Source: Natrialba sp. SSL1
Lineage (GTDB): Archaea; Halobacteriota; Halobacteria; Halobacteriales; Natrialbaceae
Assembly: GCF_001861355.1 (NCBI RefSeq)
Contig: NZ_MASN01000004.1
Location: forward strand, 62,001 to 126,000
Direction of reading: 5' to 3'
DNA length: 64,000 bases
Below the pieces are notes generated by a model that ran no database searches, was not told where the DNA came from, and saw nothing but the letters and a program-made list of their open reading frames with translations. Positions 42,927 through 51,564 of the stretch are shown one piece after another; within the stretch, counting starts at the first letter, position 1; every line of letters starts with the position of its first letter. Position numbers and translations under genes: made by a program.

Positions 42927-44072
42927 TCAGTCGCCTGCGCTGATGCTGATGAACTCGAAGTCGTCGCTTCGGGTATCGAATCGGTCGATCGCGAAGGTGT
43001 CGAGCGAGAACGGTGTATCCTCGCCGGTGAGCAAGGAGCGAACGGCGGTCGCGGCGACCGGTGCGGTCATCACGCCGCGGCCGTTGAACCCTGTGGCGAC
43101 GACGAGGCCATCAGGCGCGTCCGCCGGTGCGTCGAGAATCGGTCGCGTGTCGGGCGTTGCACCGTCGACACCCGCCCAACCGTCGACGTAGCCCGCCTCC
43201 TCGAATCCCTCGAGGAAGGTCGGGACGAGTTCGGCGACGTGATTTCGGAACTCTGCGTCTGCCTGTCCGCTCGCACTCTCCGGATTCTCCTCGGCGAACG
43301 ACCAGCCGCCGATGAGGAAGTCGCCGTTGTGCTCCGGCCGGAAGTAGACGTGCTCGCCGGGGTACCAGCCCATCGGGAAGCCGTCTGGAAGCGGTGTTTC
43401 TGGCTCAAGAACGATACACTGTGTGCGGTAGGGACGAACCGGAATCGGGGTGTACTCGAGAAGGAACTCGCGCGTGCGCCAGCCGGCGGCACACACGACG
43501 TGGTCTGCCTCCACGCGGCCGTCTTCGGTTTCGAGACCGACGACCTCGTTATCCTCGACGAGGAGGTCGTGAACGGCGGTGTCGGTGTGGAAGGTCGCGC
43601 CGTCGTCGCGCGCGTCGTGGTGCAACGTAATCGCGAACGTGTAGGGGTCGACAAAGCCCGAGACCCCGTGTTCGATGACGCCCGCATGATCCGAGAAATC
43701 GAACGTAGGGTACTGTTCGCTCGCCTCCTCACGATCGAGATAACGCACGGGGAGGTCATCAGCTGCGACTCGCGAGGCGTATCGGCGCTTTTCGTCCTCG
43801 CGGTCCGGCGTGACGAGCCCGATGCTCGGCAGTTCCGTATAGGAGAACTCGCCGGTGCCGTCGTACTCCCGGAAGAAGTCGACGGCGTGCCAGCCAACCG
43901 CTGGCTCGTCCTCGTAACTCGAGAGCATTGTGATCTCGCCGGCCGCGAGTGCAGAGGCTTCGCTCGCGAGTCGTCCCTTCTCGAAGACCTCGACGTCGTA
44001 GTCGGGGGCGAGTTCGCGTGCGACGGCACAGCCGATGACGCCGCCGCCGACGATGGCGACGCGCTCAGTCAT
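42927..44072 (-). CDS. DAO-family FAD-dependent oxidoreductase (PuuB-like, paralog 1)
   Basis: A 381-residue amine/amino-acid oxidase of the DAO family. The FAD motif is VAIVGGGVIGCAVARELAPD (4-23), and a second FAD contact is VVCAAGWRTREFL near residue 190. GFVDPYTFAITLHHDA and YFRPEHNGDFLIGGWSF are shared with the paralog at 46685. The end, LVVATGFNGRGVMTAPVAATAV, is the usual C-terminal FAD-closing motif. It is on the same strand as the aminotransferase at 44299, 226 nt downstream of it. In the Puu-type pathway such an enzyme oxidises a gamma-glutamylated amine. Sarcosine- or glycine-oxidase-like roles are alternatives. Confidence 0.85.
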   Translation of the reverse strand: MTERVAIVGGGVIGCAVARELAPDYDVEVFEKGRLASEASALAAGEITMLSSYEDEPAVGWHAVDFFREYDGTGEFSYTELPSIGLVTPDREDEKRRYASRVAADDLPVRYLDREEASEQYPTFDFSDHAGVIEHGVSGFVDPYTFAITLHHDARDDGATFHTDTAVHDLLVEDNEVVGLETEDGRVEADHVVCAAGWRTREFLLEYTPIPVRPYRTQCIVLEPETPLPDGFPMGWYPGEHVYFRPEHNGDFLIGGWSFAEENPESASGQADAEFRNHVAELVPTFLEGFEEAGYVDGWAGVDGATPDTRPILDAPADAPDGLVVATGFNGRGVMTAPVAATAVRSLLTGEDTPFSLDTFAIDRFDTRSDDFEFISISAGD

Positions 44073-44302
44073 CGTGGGACCTCCGAACTGTAGTGGTTCG
44101 ATTCGGCGTTCGGTTCGGCTGCAGGACGGTCAGAATCGTCGCTCTCGGTTCTCGTGCGATCGGCTCTGATCGGTTCGGTCGTCGTGGTCGTGATCATGCT
44201 CGTTCCCATCGTTGCTGCCACGGTCACTATCGGTGTCGGTCTCGGTCTCGTGTTCGATGCCGGTCTCCGTTTCGAGGGTCGCGTTCGATTCGATTCCGTC
44301 AT
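44069..44302 (-). CDS. Doubtful 77-codon ORF between aminotransferase and FAD oxidase
   Basis: This frame begins MTESNRTRPSKRR, overlapping the aminotransferase stop in ATGA, and ends by overlapping the FAD-oxidase start in ATGA, so it could bridge the two genes by coupled translation. Against it, the product is basic and Thr/Arg-rich, and its third codon positions favour A and G. A different frame across the same DNA reads as acidic Asp/Glu/His-rich sequence with normal third-position C/G, but has no start codon. I list it as unresolved. Confidence 0.25.
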   Translation of the reverse strand: MTESNRTRPSKRRPASNTRPRPTPIVTVAATMGTSMITTTTTEPIRADRTRTESDDSDRPAAEPNAESNHYSSEVPR

Positions 44303-45684
44303 TCGTACTCGTGATTTACCGCGTCGAACGCGTCTTCGGCGATCGAAAGCGCGCGGTCGATTTGTTCTTCGGTGTGCGTGTAGGTCGTAAAGAAGCGCTC
44401 GCTCTGCATCGGGTTGCCAAACAGTGCGCCGCCGGCCGCGGCCTCGCGCCACCAGTCGGCGTACTGCTCGCTGTTCGCGTGCCAGGTGTCCCGGTAGTGG
44501 CGAATCTCGTGGTCGGTCATGTATACCTGCCCCATCGAGCCGACGTACTGGACGTTGACCGGGAGTCCGACGTCGTCGGCGACCTCCTGTAGCCCCTCGA
44601 ACAGGCGTTCACCCATCCGGTCGATGTGCTCGTAGACATCCTCGTTCTGCAGCACGTCGAGCGTCGCGAGTCCGGCCGCACACGAGACGGGGTGGCCGTT
44701 GTACGTCCCGCCGTGGAACGCCGAACTGTGCCACGATTCGGCGTCCTCGTCTTTCGGCGGTTCGATTTCAGCCATGATCTCGCGTTTGCCGCCGAAACCG
44801 CCGACCTGGTAGCCGCCGCCGGCCGCCTTCGCGAACGTCGTCATATCCGGCGTTACGCCGAACCGGCCCTGCGCGCTGGCCGGGCCGAGACGGAAGCCGG
44901 TCATCACTTCGTCCCAGATGAGGACGATGTCCAGTTCTTCCGTGAGTTCGCGGAGGAACTCGTGGTAGCCGTCCTGGGGTTTCAGACAACCCGCAGAGAA
45001 CATCACCGGTTCGATGATGACCGCCGCGAGGTCGTTTGCATGCTCGCGCAACACTGCCTCGGTGTTCTCCTTGTCGTTGAACGGAATCGCGACGACGGTG
45101 TCCTCGACAACGTCAGGAATCCCAGTCCCATAGGAAACGGTGTTCGGGCGCTCCTTCGGTCCGAGCGCGTCCTCGTCCGCGTAGACGCTCATCAGCGCGT
45201 AGTCGTGTGCCCCGGCGTAACCGCCCTCCGGCTTCGCGATGAGGTCGTTGCCCGTGTACGACCGCGCGGTTCGGATCGCGTGCATCGTCGCTTCGGTCCC
45301 GCTGTTTGCGAGTCGAACCTGTTCGATACTCGGCGTCATCTCGACGATTCGTTCCATGAACTCGATCGCGACCCGCTGGGGCGTGGCCGTCAGATCGGCT
45401 CGCTCGGCCTGGGCCTTCACCGCCGCAGTGACGTCCGGGTGGTTGTGTCCGAGGATAATCGGGCCGAGTGCCAGCAGGAAATCGAGGTACTCGTTGTCGT
45501 CGATGTCCGTCACCGTCGAGCCCGATGTCTCCTCGACGTAGAAGGGATACGGGTCGAACGATCTGACGTTCGATTCGACGCCGAGCGGCGTTACTTCGGC
45601 CGCTCGCTCGTGTAACTGCTCGCTCCGTGGCGTCTGCTCACGAAGTCGTCGACTGTGGTCATGCCTGTTGTCACCAGGGCTCAT
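44299..45684 (-). CDS. Class III aminotransferase, glutamate-1-semialdehyde aminotransferase-like (paralog 1)
   Basis: A 461-residue class III aminotransferase. PLP binds Lys286 in TTFAKAAGGGYQVGG, Asp258 (IWDEVMTGF) contacts the pyridine nitrogen, and RLANSGTEATMHAIRTAR (124-141) is the conserved loop. The overall pattern is that of glutamate-1-semialdehyde mutase-like proteins rather than of the GabT-like gene at 2203. A haem-pathway role is unlikely given the setting among amine genes, so a transaminase for GABA, beta-alanine or a similar omega-amino acid is preferred. A palindromic TATA region (45701-45717) lies 25 nt upstream, implying a leaderless mRNA. The DAO-type oxidoreductase follows on the same strand. 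Confidence 0.87.
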   Translation of the reverse strand: MSPGDNRHDHSRRLREQTPRSEQLHERAAEVTPLGVESNVRSFDPYPFYVEETSGSTVTDIDDNEYLDFLLALGPIILGHNHPDVTAAVKAQAERADLTATPQRVAIEFMERIVEMTPSIEQVRLANSGTEATMHAIRTARSYTGNDLIAKPEGGYAGAHDYALMSVYADEDALGPKERPNTVSYGTGIPDVVEDTVVAIPFNDKENTEAVLREHANDLAAVIIEPVMFSAGCLKPQDGYHEFLRELTEELDIVLIWDEVMTGFRLGPASAQGRFGVTPDMTTFAKAAGGGYQVGGFGGKREIMAEIEPPKDEDAESWHSSAFHGGTYNGHPVSCAAGLATLDVLQNEDVYEHIDRMGERLFEGLQEVADDVGLPVNVQYVGSMGQVYMTDHEIRHYRDTWHANSEQYADWWREAAAGGALFGNPMQSERFFTTYTHTEEQIDRALSIAEDAFDAVNHEYE

Positions 45685-45700
45685 TGTAGAGAGGAGGGGT

Positions 45701-45717
45701 AGTATTTTATTAATACT
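45701..45717 (-). promoter_or_regulatory. TATA element within a 6-5-6 palindrome
   Basis: AGTATT-TTATT-AATACT covers the probable TATA box centred 25 nt before the aminotransferase start at 45684. A protein bound to the palindrome would block transcription initiation. Confidence 0.5.
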
Positions 45718-45829
45718 TTTGGGGAAATGAGCGGAGATGATTCGGTGTATTCAGCACAGTTCTGACACCGTCCGAGAAAAACGCTCGTTTCAATGACGAG
45801 CCGATGACGAACTGCGCGCTCCGATCGCC

Positions 45830-46471
45830 CTACTCGTCGCCGCGACAGTACCGCCCGAAGTTCTCGAGTACCCGCGTCGCGTTCGAGTCCTCGAACGAGT
45901 GGTCGCCGTCGGCCCAATCGCTTGGCTCGTCGCGGACGCGCTCGGTGAACTCGGGGTGGAACTGGACCGTCCAGATTGGTGCCTCGGTATGCCGACTACA
46001 GAAGTGTGCGTTGTACTCCGTCTGTGCGGTGGACTCGAGTACATCGGCCGGATCGACGACGAGGTCGGCGTGCAGAACGGGGACGACGGGGTCGAGGTCG
46101 GCGAGTGCCTGGTCGTCGCCAGCGGTGGACTCGAGTTGGACGAACGTCGCGCGGCGTTCGTCCTGTTTGACGACGCCGCCGAGCGCCTGGTGGATGAGTT
46201 GGTGGCCGAAGCAGACGCCGAGCAATGGGACGTTCTCGTCGCGACAGCGCCGGATGAGGGTTTCGGCTGGTTCGATCCAGTCGGCGTGCTCGTCGTCGTA
46301 GACGCTCGCGGTACTGCCGGACAGGATGACGCCGTCGTACGGCTCCAGATCTGGCTGAACGGGCTCGTCGACGAAGACGCGGTACTCCGTCTCACCCGGT
46401 GTGAGGCGGGCGATTTCGGGAGCGAGGTAGCGGTAGTCGGGCTGCACTTCCAGATCGAGGACGAGTATCAT
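45830..46471 (-). CDS. Class I glutamine amidotransferase-like hydrolase (PuuD-like role possible)
   Basis: A 213-residue triad-type glutaminase domain. The nucleophile is Cys87 in LLGVCFGHQLIHQALGG, and the His-Glu pair is His172 and Glu174 in VQFHPEFT. The oxyanion segment is GVILSGSTASVYDD. It resembles free-standing GMP-synthase-type amidotransferase domains. In this setting it could hydrolyse gamma-glutamyl amides, as PuuD does for gamma-glutamyl-GABA, but its motifs do not single out that reaction. ATG 46471 (MILVLDLEV) is the better start; an ATG 12 bases upstream (46483) is also possible. It is divergent from the FAD oxidoreductase at 46685, with direct repeats between them. Confidence 0.85.
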   Translation of the reverse strand: MILVLDLEVQPDYRYLAPEIARLTPGETEYRVFVDEPVQPDLEPYDGVILSGSTASVYDDEHADWIEPAETLIRRCRDENVPLLGVCFGHQLIHQALGGVVKQDERRATFVQLESTAGDDQALADLDPVVPVLHADLVVDPADVLESTAQTEYNAHFCSRHTEAPIWTVQFHPEFTERVRDEPSDWADGDHSFEDSNATRVLENFGRYCRGDE

Positions 46472-46521
46472 TGGTCCACACATAGTGGGGGTCCGTAATG
46501 ACTCTGACGGGGAGCGGTGTC

Positions 46522-46563
46522 GTGAGCATGGTGAACTGCGTATGCTGTGAGCATGGTGAACTG
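46522..46563. repeat. 17-bp direct repeats in the divergent promoter region
   Basis: GTGAGCATGGTGAACTG occurs exactly at 46522-46538 and 46547-46563, 25 bp apart start to start. A partial third copy (AACTGCGTGAGCGTGA) follows near 46571. They lie between the divergent amidotransferase and FAD-oxidoreductase genes, so they may be tandem regulator sites. Confidence 0.55.
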
Positions 46564-46684
46564 GGTAGTAAACTGCGTGAGCGTGACGGACGCGCGAAGC
46601 GAACTCACCGAAATGAGAGGAGCGCTTATGTAGGTCCATGACACACAATCGCACGAGCCGGCTGCACCGGTCGGCACCGAATCA

Positions 46685-47842
46685 ATGACAGGAGATATTC
46701 TCATCGTCGGCGGCGGTATCGCTGGACTCGGCGCAGCCCGTGAACTGGCACCGGATCACGACGTGACGGTACTCGAGCGCGACGGCATCGCGAGCGGCGC
46801 AACCGGTCACGCATCGGGGCTGGTCAGCGTGGTAGCCGACTACGCGGAGCGGCGGGAGGCAGCCCGGTACTCGATCGAGTTCTTCCGAGAGTTCGACGGC
46901 ACCGGTCAGTTCTCGTTTCACGAGCGACCGTTCGTCCAGCTTCGGACGACACCGGAACTCCCGGGATTGCGTGAGGAGGCCGCAGACTTTCGAGACGACG
47001 GCTTTGCAGTGACGGCACACGACGGCACGTCGCTCGCGGACCGATACCCGGAGATGTTCGATATGTCAGTGCACACTGGTGCGGTCGTCTTCGAGGACGC
47101 CGGCTGGGTCGACCCCTATACGTACGCGGCCACGGTGGCAGACGAGGCGGTGAGCGAGGGGGCGGAGATCCGGACGAACACCGAGGTGACCGAACTCGTC
47201 GTCGACGGCGGAGCTGTTCACGGGGTTCGCACCGACGACGGCGAGATTCGTGCCGACCAGGTCGTCGTCGCCGCGGGCTGGCGCACGCCGGACCTCGCCG
47301 GTGTGGACCTCCCGGTTCGTCCGTTCCGCTACCAGACGGCCAACCTCGAGACGACTGCCGAGATCGAGGACTATCCGATCGCCTGGGACCAGGAGTCACG
47401 ACTCTACTGGCGACCCGAACACAACGGGGACCTCCACGTCGGCGGGGGAGCGTACTACGTTTCCGAGCCGGGCTCGATCCGGTCGTCGACGGTCGAGGGG
47501 TTCAAACGACTCGTCGCTGGGACGATTCCGGACCGGGTCCCGGCGCTAACCGACGCGCGACTCGCGACCGACGATACCTGCCCCTCGGGGGATGCCGCAA
47601 CGCCGGACCACCTCCCGATTATCGACTCCCCGACGAACGGGCCGGTAGGACTCGTCGTCGCGACCGGACTCCACGGGTTCGGTATCATGGCAGGGCCGGC
47701 TGTCGGCCGCGCGATTCGTGCACACGTCGCCGAGGAAGACGCACCGTTCCCGCTTGAACCGTACCGCGCCGATCGATTCGACCCAAATCCGTCGTGGGAG
47801 TTTCCCTATATTGCGCCGACGGCGGCCGAAACCGGTCCCTAG
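46685..47842 (+). CDS. DAO-family FAD-dependent oxidoreductase (PuuB-like, paralog 2)
   Basis: A 385-residue FAD oxidoreductase of the same subfamily as the one at 42927. It has ILIVGGGIAGLGAARELAPD (4-23), YSIEFFREFDGTGQFSFHE, GWVDPYTYAATVADEA and YWRPEHNGDLHVGGGAYY, each with a clear counterpart in the paralog. The C-terminal FAD motif is LVVATGLHGFGIMAGPAVG. It converges with the glutamine-synthetase-like gene at 47867. Oxidation of a gamma-glutamyl-polyamine or a related secondary amine is the favoured reaction, on the basis of neighbours. Confidence 0.86.
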   Translation: MTGDILIVGGGIAGLGAARELAPDHDVTVLERDGIASGATGHASGLVSVVADYAERREAARYSIEFFREFDGTGQFSFHERPFVQLRTTPELPGLREEAADFRDDGFAVTAHDGTSLADRYPEMFDMSVHTGAVVFEDAGWVDPYTYAATVADEAVSEGAEIRTNTEVTELVVDGGAVHGVRTDDGEIRADQVVVAAGWRTPDLAGVDLPVRPFRYQTANLETTAEIEDYPIAWDQESRLYWRPEHNGDLHVGGGAYYVSEPGSIRSSTVEGFKRLVAGTIPDRVPALTDARLATDDTCPSGDAATPDHLPIIDSPTNGPVGLVVATGLHGFGIMAGPAVGRAIRAHVAEEDAPFPLEPYRADRFDPNPSWEFPYIAPTAAETGP

Positions 47843-47866
47843 AACGTATCGACGAGTATCGGCCGA

Positions 47867-49228
47867 TTACAGTACCTCGATGTACTCGTCTCGCTCCCAC
47901 GCCGTCGTCTGGCTGTAGAACCGCTCGATCTCGTGGCGCTTTTGTGCGGCGTACTCGGAAACGATGTCTTCGCCCAGGGACGCCGTGAGCACCTCGTCGG
48001 CTTCTAACCTGGCAATTGCTTCGCGCGGCGACTGAGGCAGCGTCGGTCGCGACCCGGACGGATCTCCCTCCGACGGTTCGGGCGGCTCGAGTTCGGCCTC
48101 CAGCCCGTGCAGTCCCGCGGCTAGCGTCGCGGCGACGACCAGGTAGGGGTTCGCGTCGGCACTCGAGATGCGATTCTCGACGCGGGTCGTTCCGTGGCCG
48201 GGGACGCGGATCGCTGTCATCCGGTTTCCATAGCCCCAGGAGGCCGAGTAGGGTGCGAACGTTCCCGGCTGGTAGCGCTTGAAGCCGTTGAGATTCGGCG
48301 TGCCGAGCGCGGCGAGCGCATCGGCGTGTTCGAGGAGCCCGCCGACGAAATGCCTGCCTTGCTCCGAGAGGTCGCCGCCGACACCGTCGAGAACGTTCTC
48401 GCCGTCGTCGAAGAGACTCACGTGGAGATGGTAGCCGCTGCCGGCCCGGTCGGTAAACGGCTTCGCCATAAACGTCGCGTGCTGGTCGCAGGCCGTCGCC
48501 GCGTGTTTGACGAGTTCCTTGAACCGAAAGGTTCGATCGGCCTGGCCGAGCGGGTCGCCGTGCTTGAAGAGAATCTCGATCTGTCCGGCACCGAACTCGT
48601 GATGCACGGTCGTGAGATCCAGTCCGAGCGCCGAGGCCCAGTCGTAGACGCGGTCGTAGAACGGAGACACCTCCTCCGTCGCCCGCGTGAGATTCTCGTG
48701 CTTGTCGCTCGTTGCTGGAACGTACTGCGTCCCGGTTCGGGTTCCTGACCGGCCCTCTGTGCCGCTGTTGCTGTTCCCCTCGTTGCCACCCGATTCGAGA
48801 AGGAAGCACTCGAGTTCGCTGCCGACGGCCGCCTCGAGTCCGGCCGCGGAAACCTGTTCGATGACGGATTTGAGAACGGTTCGCGGCGCGCCGGGGACAG
48901 GTTGGTCCTGAAACTCGAAGTCACAGATGACGCGGACTGCGTCGTCGCGCCAGGGAACGCGCCGGCAGGTTCGCGGGTCCGGATGGACGAGCGCGTCCGC
49001 GTAGTCGATCTCGTCGCCGTACTTCGATCCCTCTACAACGTCGCTGCGTGGCGTCTGTGTGAGGAGGGCGAGATTCATCGTAAATCCGTCCTCCCAGGAG
49101 TCGAGGAAGTAGTCGGCATCGAGTTGCTTCGACCGGGACAGGCCGTTCAGATCGGGGAACTCGACGAATACGTGGTTGATATCGTCATCCTGCACCATCG
49201 ACTCGAGCCGCGCTTCCGTGGTAGCCAT
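47867..49228 (-). CDS. Glutamine synthetase-like ligase (PuuA-like, paralog 1)
   Basis: A 453-residue protein of the glutamine synthetase superfamily. The conserved pieces are HVFVEFPDLNGLSRSKQL near the N-terminus, GSELECFLLESG (metal glutamates), HHEFGAGQIEILFKHGDPL, KPFTDRAGSGYHLHVSL (ATP/metal histidine), NGFKRYQPGTFAPYSASWGY and RVENRISSADANPYL. An acidic Gly/Asn/Ser loop near residue 155 is extra. Its divergence from house-keeping GlnA and its position next to the polyamine importer suggest a gamma-glutamyl-amine ligase such as gamma-glutamylputrescine synthetase. The ATG at 49228 is chosen because CTTAAG lies 29 nt upstream, giving a leaderless mRNA; a TTG two codons earlier is possible. 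It is divergent from potD. Confidence 0.85.
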   Translation of the reverse strand: MATTEARLESMVQDDDINHVFVEFPDLNGLSRSKQLDADYFLDSWEDGFTMNLALLTQTPRSDVVEGSKYGDEIDYADALVHPDPRTCRRVPWRDDAVRVICDFEFQDQPVPGAPRTVLKSVIEQVSAAGLEAAVGSELECFLLESGGNEGNSNSGTEGRSGTRTGTQYVPATSDKHENLTRATEEVSPFYDRVYDWASALGLDLTTVHHEFGAGQIEILFKHGDPLGQADRTFRFKELVKHAATACDQHATFMAKPFTDRAGSGYHLHVSLFDDGENVLDGVGGDLSEQGRHFVGGLLEHADALAALGTPNLNGFKRYQPGTFAPYSASWGYGNRMTAIRVPGHGTTRVENRISSADANPYLVVAATLAAGLHGLEAELEPPEPSEGDPSGSRPTLPQSPREAIARLEADEVLTASLGEDIVSEYAAQKRHEIERFYSQTTAWERDEYIEVL

Positions 49229-49364
49229 TGTCAATACTGAAACGGGGTAGATACCTTAAGCGTATGGGTGCGTCCGGGGAACGACGGCTCCGCTGTCGTT
49301 CTCTTTGCCTGAATTATATCCAATAGCTATCCAAAACACCCAATTCAAATTCAGTCCTGCCCAT

Positions 49365-49402
49365 AGTTATTAATACTCCTGTTTCATACCACCATGTGTT
49401 GA
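49365..49402 (+). promoter_or_regulatory. Promoter of the polyamine-type ABC operon
   Basis: TATTAATA at 49368-49375 is a strong TATA element. The predicted start falls at about 49396-49400. The minimal frame ATG-TGT-TGA at 49394-49402 ends one base before the potD-like ATG at 49404, and there is no ribosome site, so translation starts on or near the 5' end. Confidence 0.5.
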
Positions 49403-49403
49403 C

Positions 49404-50465
49404 ATGCCAATTGGTAAGCAATCACGCAGACGGTTCATTACCGCAACAGGTGGTGCTGCGGCACTGGGAACAGTTGCTGGGTGTCTCGGCGGCGGCGACG
49501 ACGACGTCGTGAACTACTTCAGCTGGGGGGCGTACATCGACGACAGCTGGATTCAGCCGTTCGAGGAGGATACGGGAATTACGGTCAACACCGAGACCTA
49601 CGAGTCGAACGCCGACGCGATCAACCAGATCGAAACCGCCCCGGAGGGAACGTACGACGTCTGGACGCCGTCCGCGCCAGGTGCGGACTTCGAGCGAGCA
49701 TATCAGAACGACCTACTCGATCCGATCAACCTGGACAACGTCCCCGCCTGGGACGAGCACATCTTCGAGGAGATGAAGCTCGACGACTTCTGGTTCGACG
49801 ACGAACTGTACGCCGTCCCGATGACGTTCGGGTTCGACGGTGCAGTGTACAACCACGAAGAAGTCGGCGACCTCGGCGACGAGATCAGCTACGACGTGCT
49901 CTGGGATGACGAGTACGCCGGTGAGATCACGAGCCGCGACGACGCGGCAACGCAGATCTGGACCGCAGCGAAGTACCTCGGGCAAGATCCGGACGAGCCC
50001 GAGGATCTGGACGCGATCGAGGACGCGCTGAACGAACACGTTGACCTCGTGAACACCTACTGGACGTCCTCTGCGGAATCGATCCAGATCTTCCAGCAGG
50101 GAGAAGCTTCGATCGGAACGTCGTGGGACGGTGCCTACCACCGCCTCGCGGCGGAGGACGAACCGGTCTCGCTGGCCTTCTGGGAGGAGGGCACTATCGG
50201 CTGGATCGACTCGTTCTGTATCGCTCGCGGCTCGGAGAACAAAGAAGAGGCCGAGCAGTTCATCGACTACATGGTCTCCGAAGTCCCCCGGGCGTGGTTC
50301 GAGGGGCCGGAGTACATCGTCGTCTCTGACGCGGTCGACTACACCGACGAGGAACTCGACGAGTACAACCTCGAGATGGCACTCGAGAACACCGAGTTCC
50401 CGGCGTACAACGACGACGACCAGATCCAGACGTACGACGAGATTTGGACGGACGTCACCGTCTAA
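49404..50465 (+). CDS. potD: Spermidine/putrescine-type ABC substrate-binding lipoprotein
   Basis: A 353-residue extracellular binding protein. The N-terminus has a Tat signal (KQSRRRFITATGG) followed by the lipobox VAGC and an acidic linker GGGDDD, so it is exported folded and lipid-anchored outside the membrane. The mature part follows the PotD pattern: VNYFSWGAYIDDSWIQPFEE, YDVWTPSAPGADFERA, AVPMTFGFDGAVYN, LWDDEYAGEITSRDDA and GTSWDGAYHRL. It is the first gene of a complete four-gene importer operon. Polyamine as ligand is supported by family resemblance and by the neighbouring gamma-glutamyl-amine enzymes. Other small amines are possible. Confidence 0.9.
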   Translation: MPIGKQSRRRFITATGGAAALGTVAGCLGGGDDDVVNYFSWGAYIDDSWIQPFEEDTGITVNTETYESNADAINQIETAPEGTYDVWTPSAPGADFERAYQNDLLDPINLDNVPAWDEHIFEEMKLDDFWFDDELYAVPMTFGFDGAVYNHEEVGDLGDEISYDVLWDDEYAGEITSRDDAATQIWTAAKYLGQDPDEPEDLDAIEDALNEHVDLVNTYWTSSAESIQIFQQGEASIGTSWDGAYHRLAAEDEPVSLAFWEEGTIGWIDSFCIARGSENKEEAEQFIDYMVSEVPRAWFEGPEYIVVSDAVDYTDEELDEYNLEMALENTEFPAYNDDDQIQTYDEIWTDVTV

Positions 50466-50487
50466 TCGCTGAGAGGGTATTCTACGT

Positions 50488-51564
50488 ATGACTTCAACAC
50501 TACACGTCGATTCCGTGACGAAGGATTTCGGCAGCGTTCGCGCAGTCGAGGATGTCAGCTTCACCGTCGATGAGGGGAAGTTTGTGACCTTGCTCGGCCC
50601 CTCTGGGTGCGGCAAGACGACGACGCTGCGGATGATCGCCGGCTTCGAGACGCCGACGGAGGGGCGCGTGCGTCTCGGCGATCACGACATCACCACGGAA
50701 GAGCCGTATCTGCGGCCGACGAGCATGGTCTTTCAGAACTACGCGCTGTTCCCCCACAAGACGGTCGGCGAGAACGTCGGCTTCGGGCTGAAGATGCGCG
50801 ACGTTCCTGCCGACGAGCGCTCCGACCGGGTCGCGAAGATGCTCGAGTTGATCGAGTTGCCGGGGATCGAAGACCGCGGCATCGACGAACTCTCTGGCGG
50901 GCAACAACAGCGCGTCGCGCTGGCGCGAGCACTGATCACCGAACCCGAGGTGCTGTTGCTCGACGAACCACTCGGTGCGCTCGACCTGAAACTGCGAAAG
51001 AACATGCAAGTCGAACTGAAGAATCTGCAGGAGGAACTCGGTATCACGTTCGTCTACGTCACCCACGATCAGGAAGAAGCGCTGACGATGAGCGACGAGA
51101 TCATCATCCTCAACGAGGGCGAAATCGAACAACGCGGCACGCCGACGGAAATCTACGAGAGCCCACGGACCAGGTTCGTCGCCGACTTCATCGGCGACAC
51201 GAACTTGCTCGACGGCACCTACGTCGAGAACGGGAACAGTGCCGCCGTCGAATGCGGCAGCGTCGACGTCCCGATCGACTCGCTTTCGGCTGCTGCAGAC
51301 GGCCAGTCGCTCTCCGTCTCGATCCGTCCGGAGAAGATTGCGCTTGGTGATGGGGCGGGGAACGGAACCGAAACCGCCGTCACACTCCGCGGTGAAGTCG
51401 AGGACGTCATCTACCAGGGGAACGTCGCGAAGGTACACGTCACCATCGACGGCACCGAACTCGTCCTCGAACAGCAGGTGATCGACACGGTCAACCTCCC
51501 GACGCCAGGCAGCGAGTGTACGATCAGTTGGGACCAGGAGAACACCAATGTCCTCACAGGATGA
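50488..51564 (+). CDS. potA: Polyamine-type ABC transporter ATPase
   Basis: A 358-residue ABC ATPase with all nucleotide-site motifs: Walker A LLGPSGCGKTTTLRM, the signature ELSGGQQQRVALARAL, Walker B EVLLLDEPLGALDLKLRK and the switch histidine in VYVTHDQEEALTMSD. The C-terminal third is the TOBE regulatory region (IRPEKIALGDG, GEVEDVIYQGNVAKVHV), as in PotA/MalK-like importers. It starts 22 nt after the binding-protein gene and overlaps the next permease gene by 17 nt, so it belongs to the same operon. The protein acts on the cytoplasmic side and drives uptake. Confidence 0.94.
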   Translation: MTSTLHVDSVTKDFGSVRAVEDVSFTVDEGKFVTLLGPSGCGKTTTLRMIAGFETPTEGRVRLGDHDITTEEPYLRPTSMVFQNYALFPHKTVGENVGFGLKMRDVPADERSDRVAKMLELIELPGIEDRGIDELSGGQQQRVALARALITEPEVLLLDEPLGALDLKLRKNMQVELKNLQEELGITFVYVTHDQEEALTMSDEIIILNEGEIEQRGTPTEIYESPRTRFVADFIGDTNLLDGTYVENGNSAAVECGSVDVPIDSLSAAADGQSLSVSIRPEKIALGDGAGNGTETAVTLRGEVEDVIYQGNVAKVHVTIDGTELVLEQQVIDTVNLPTPGSECTISWDQENTNVLTG

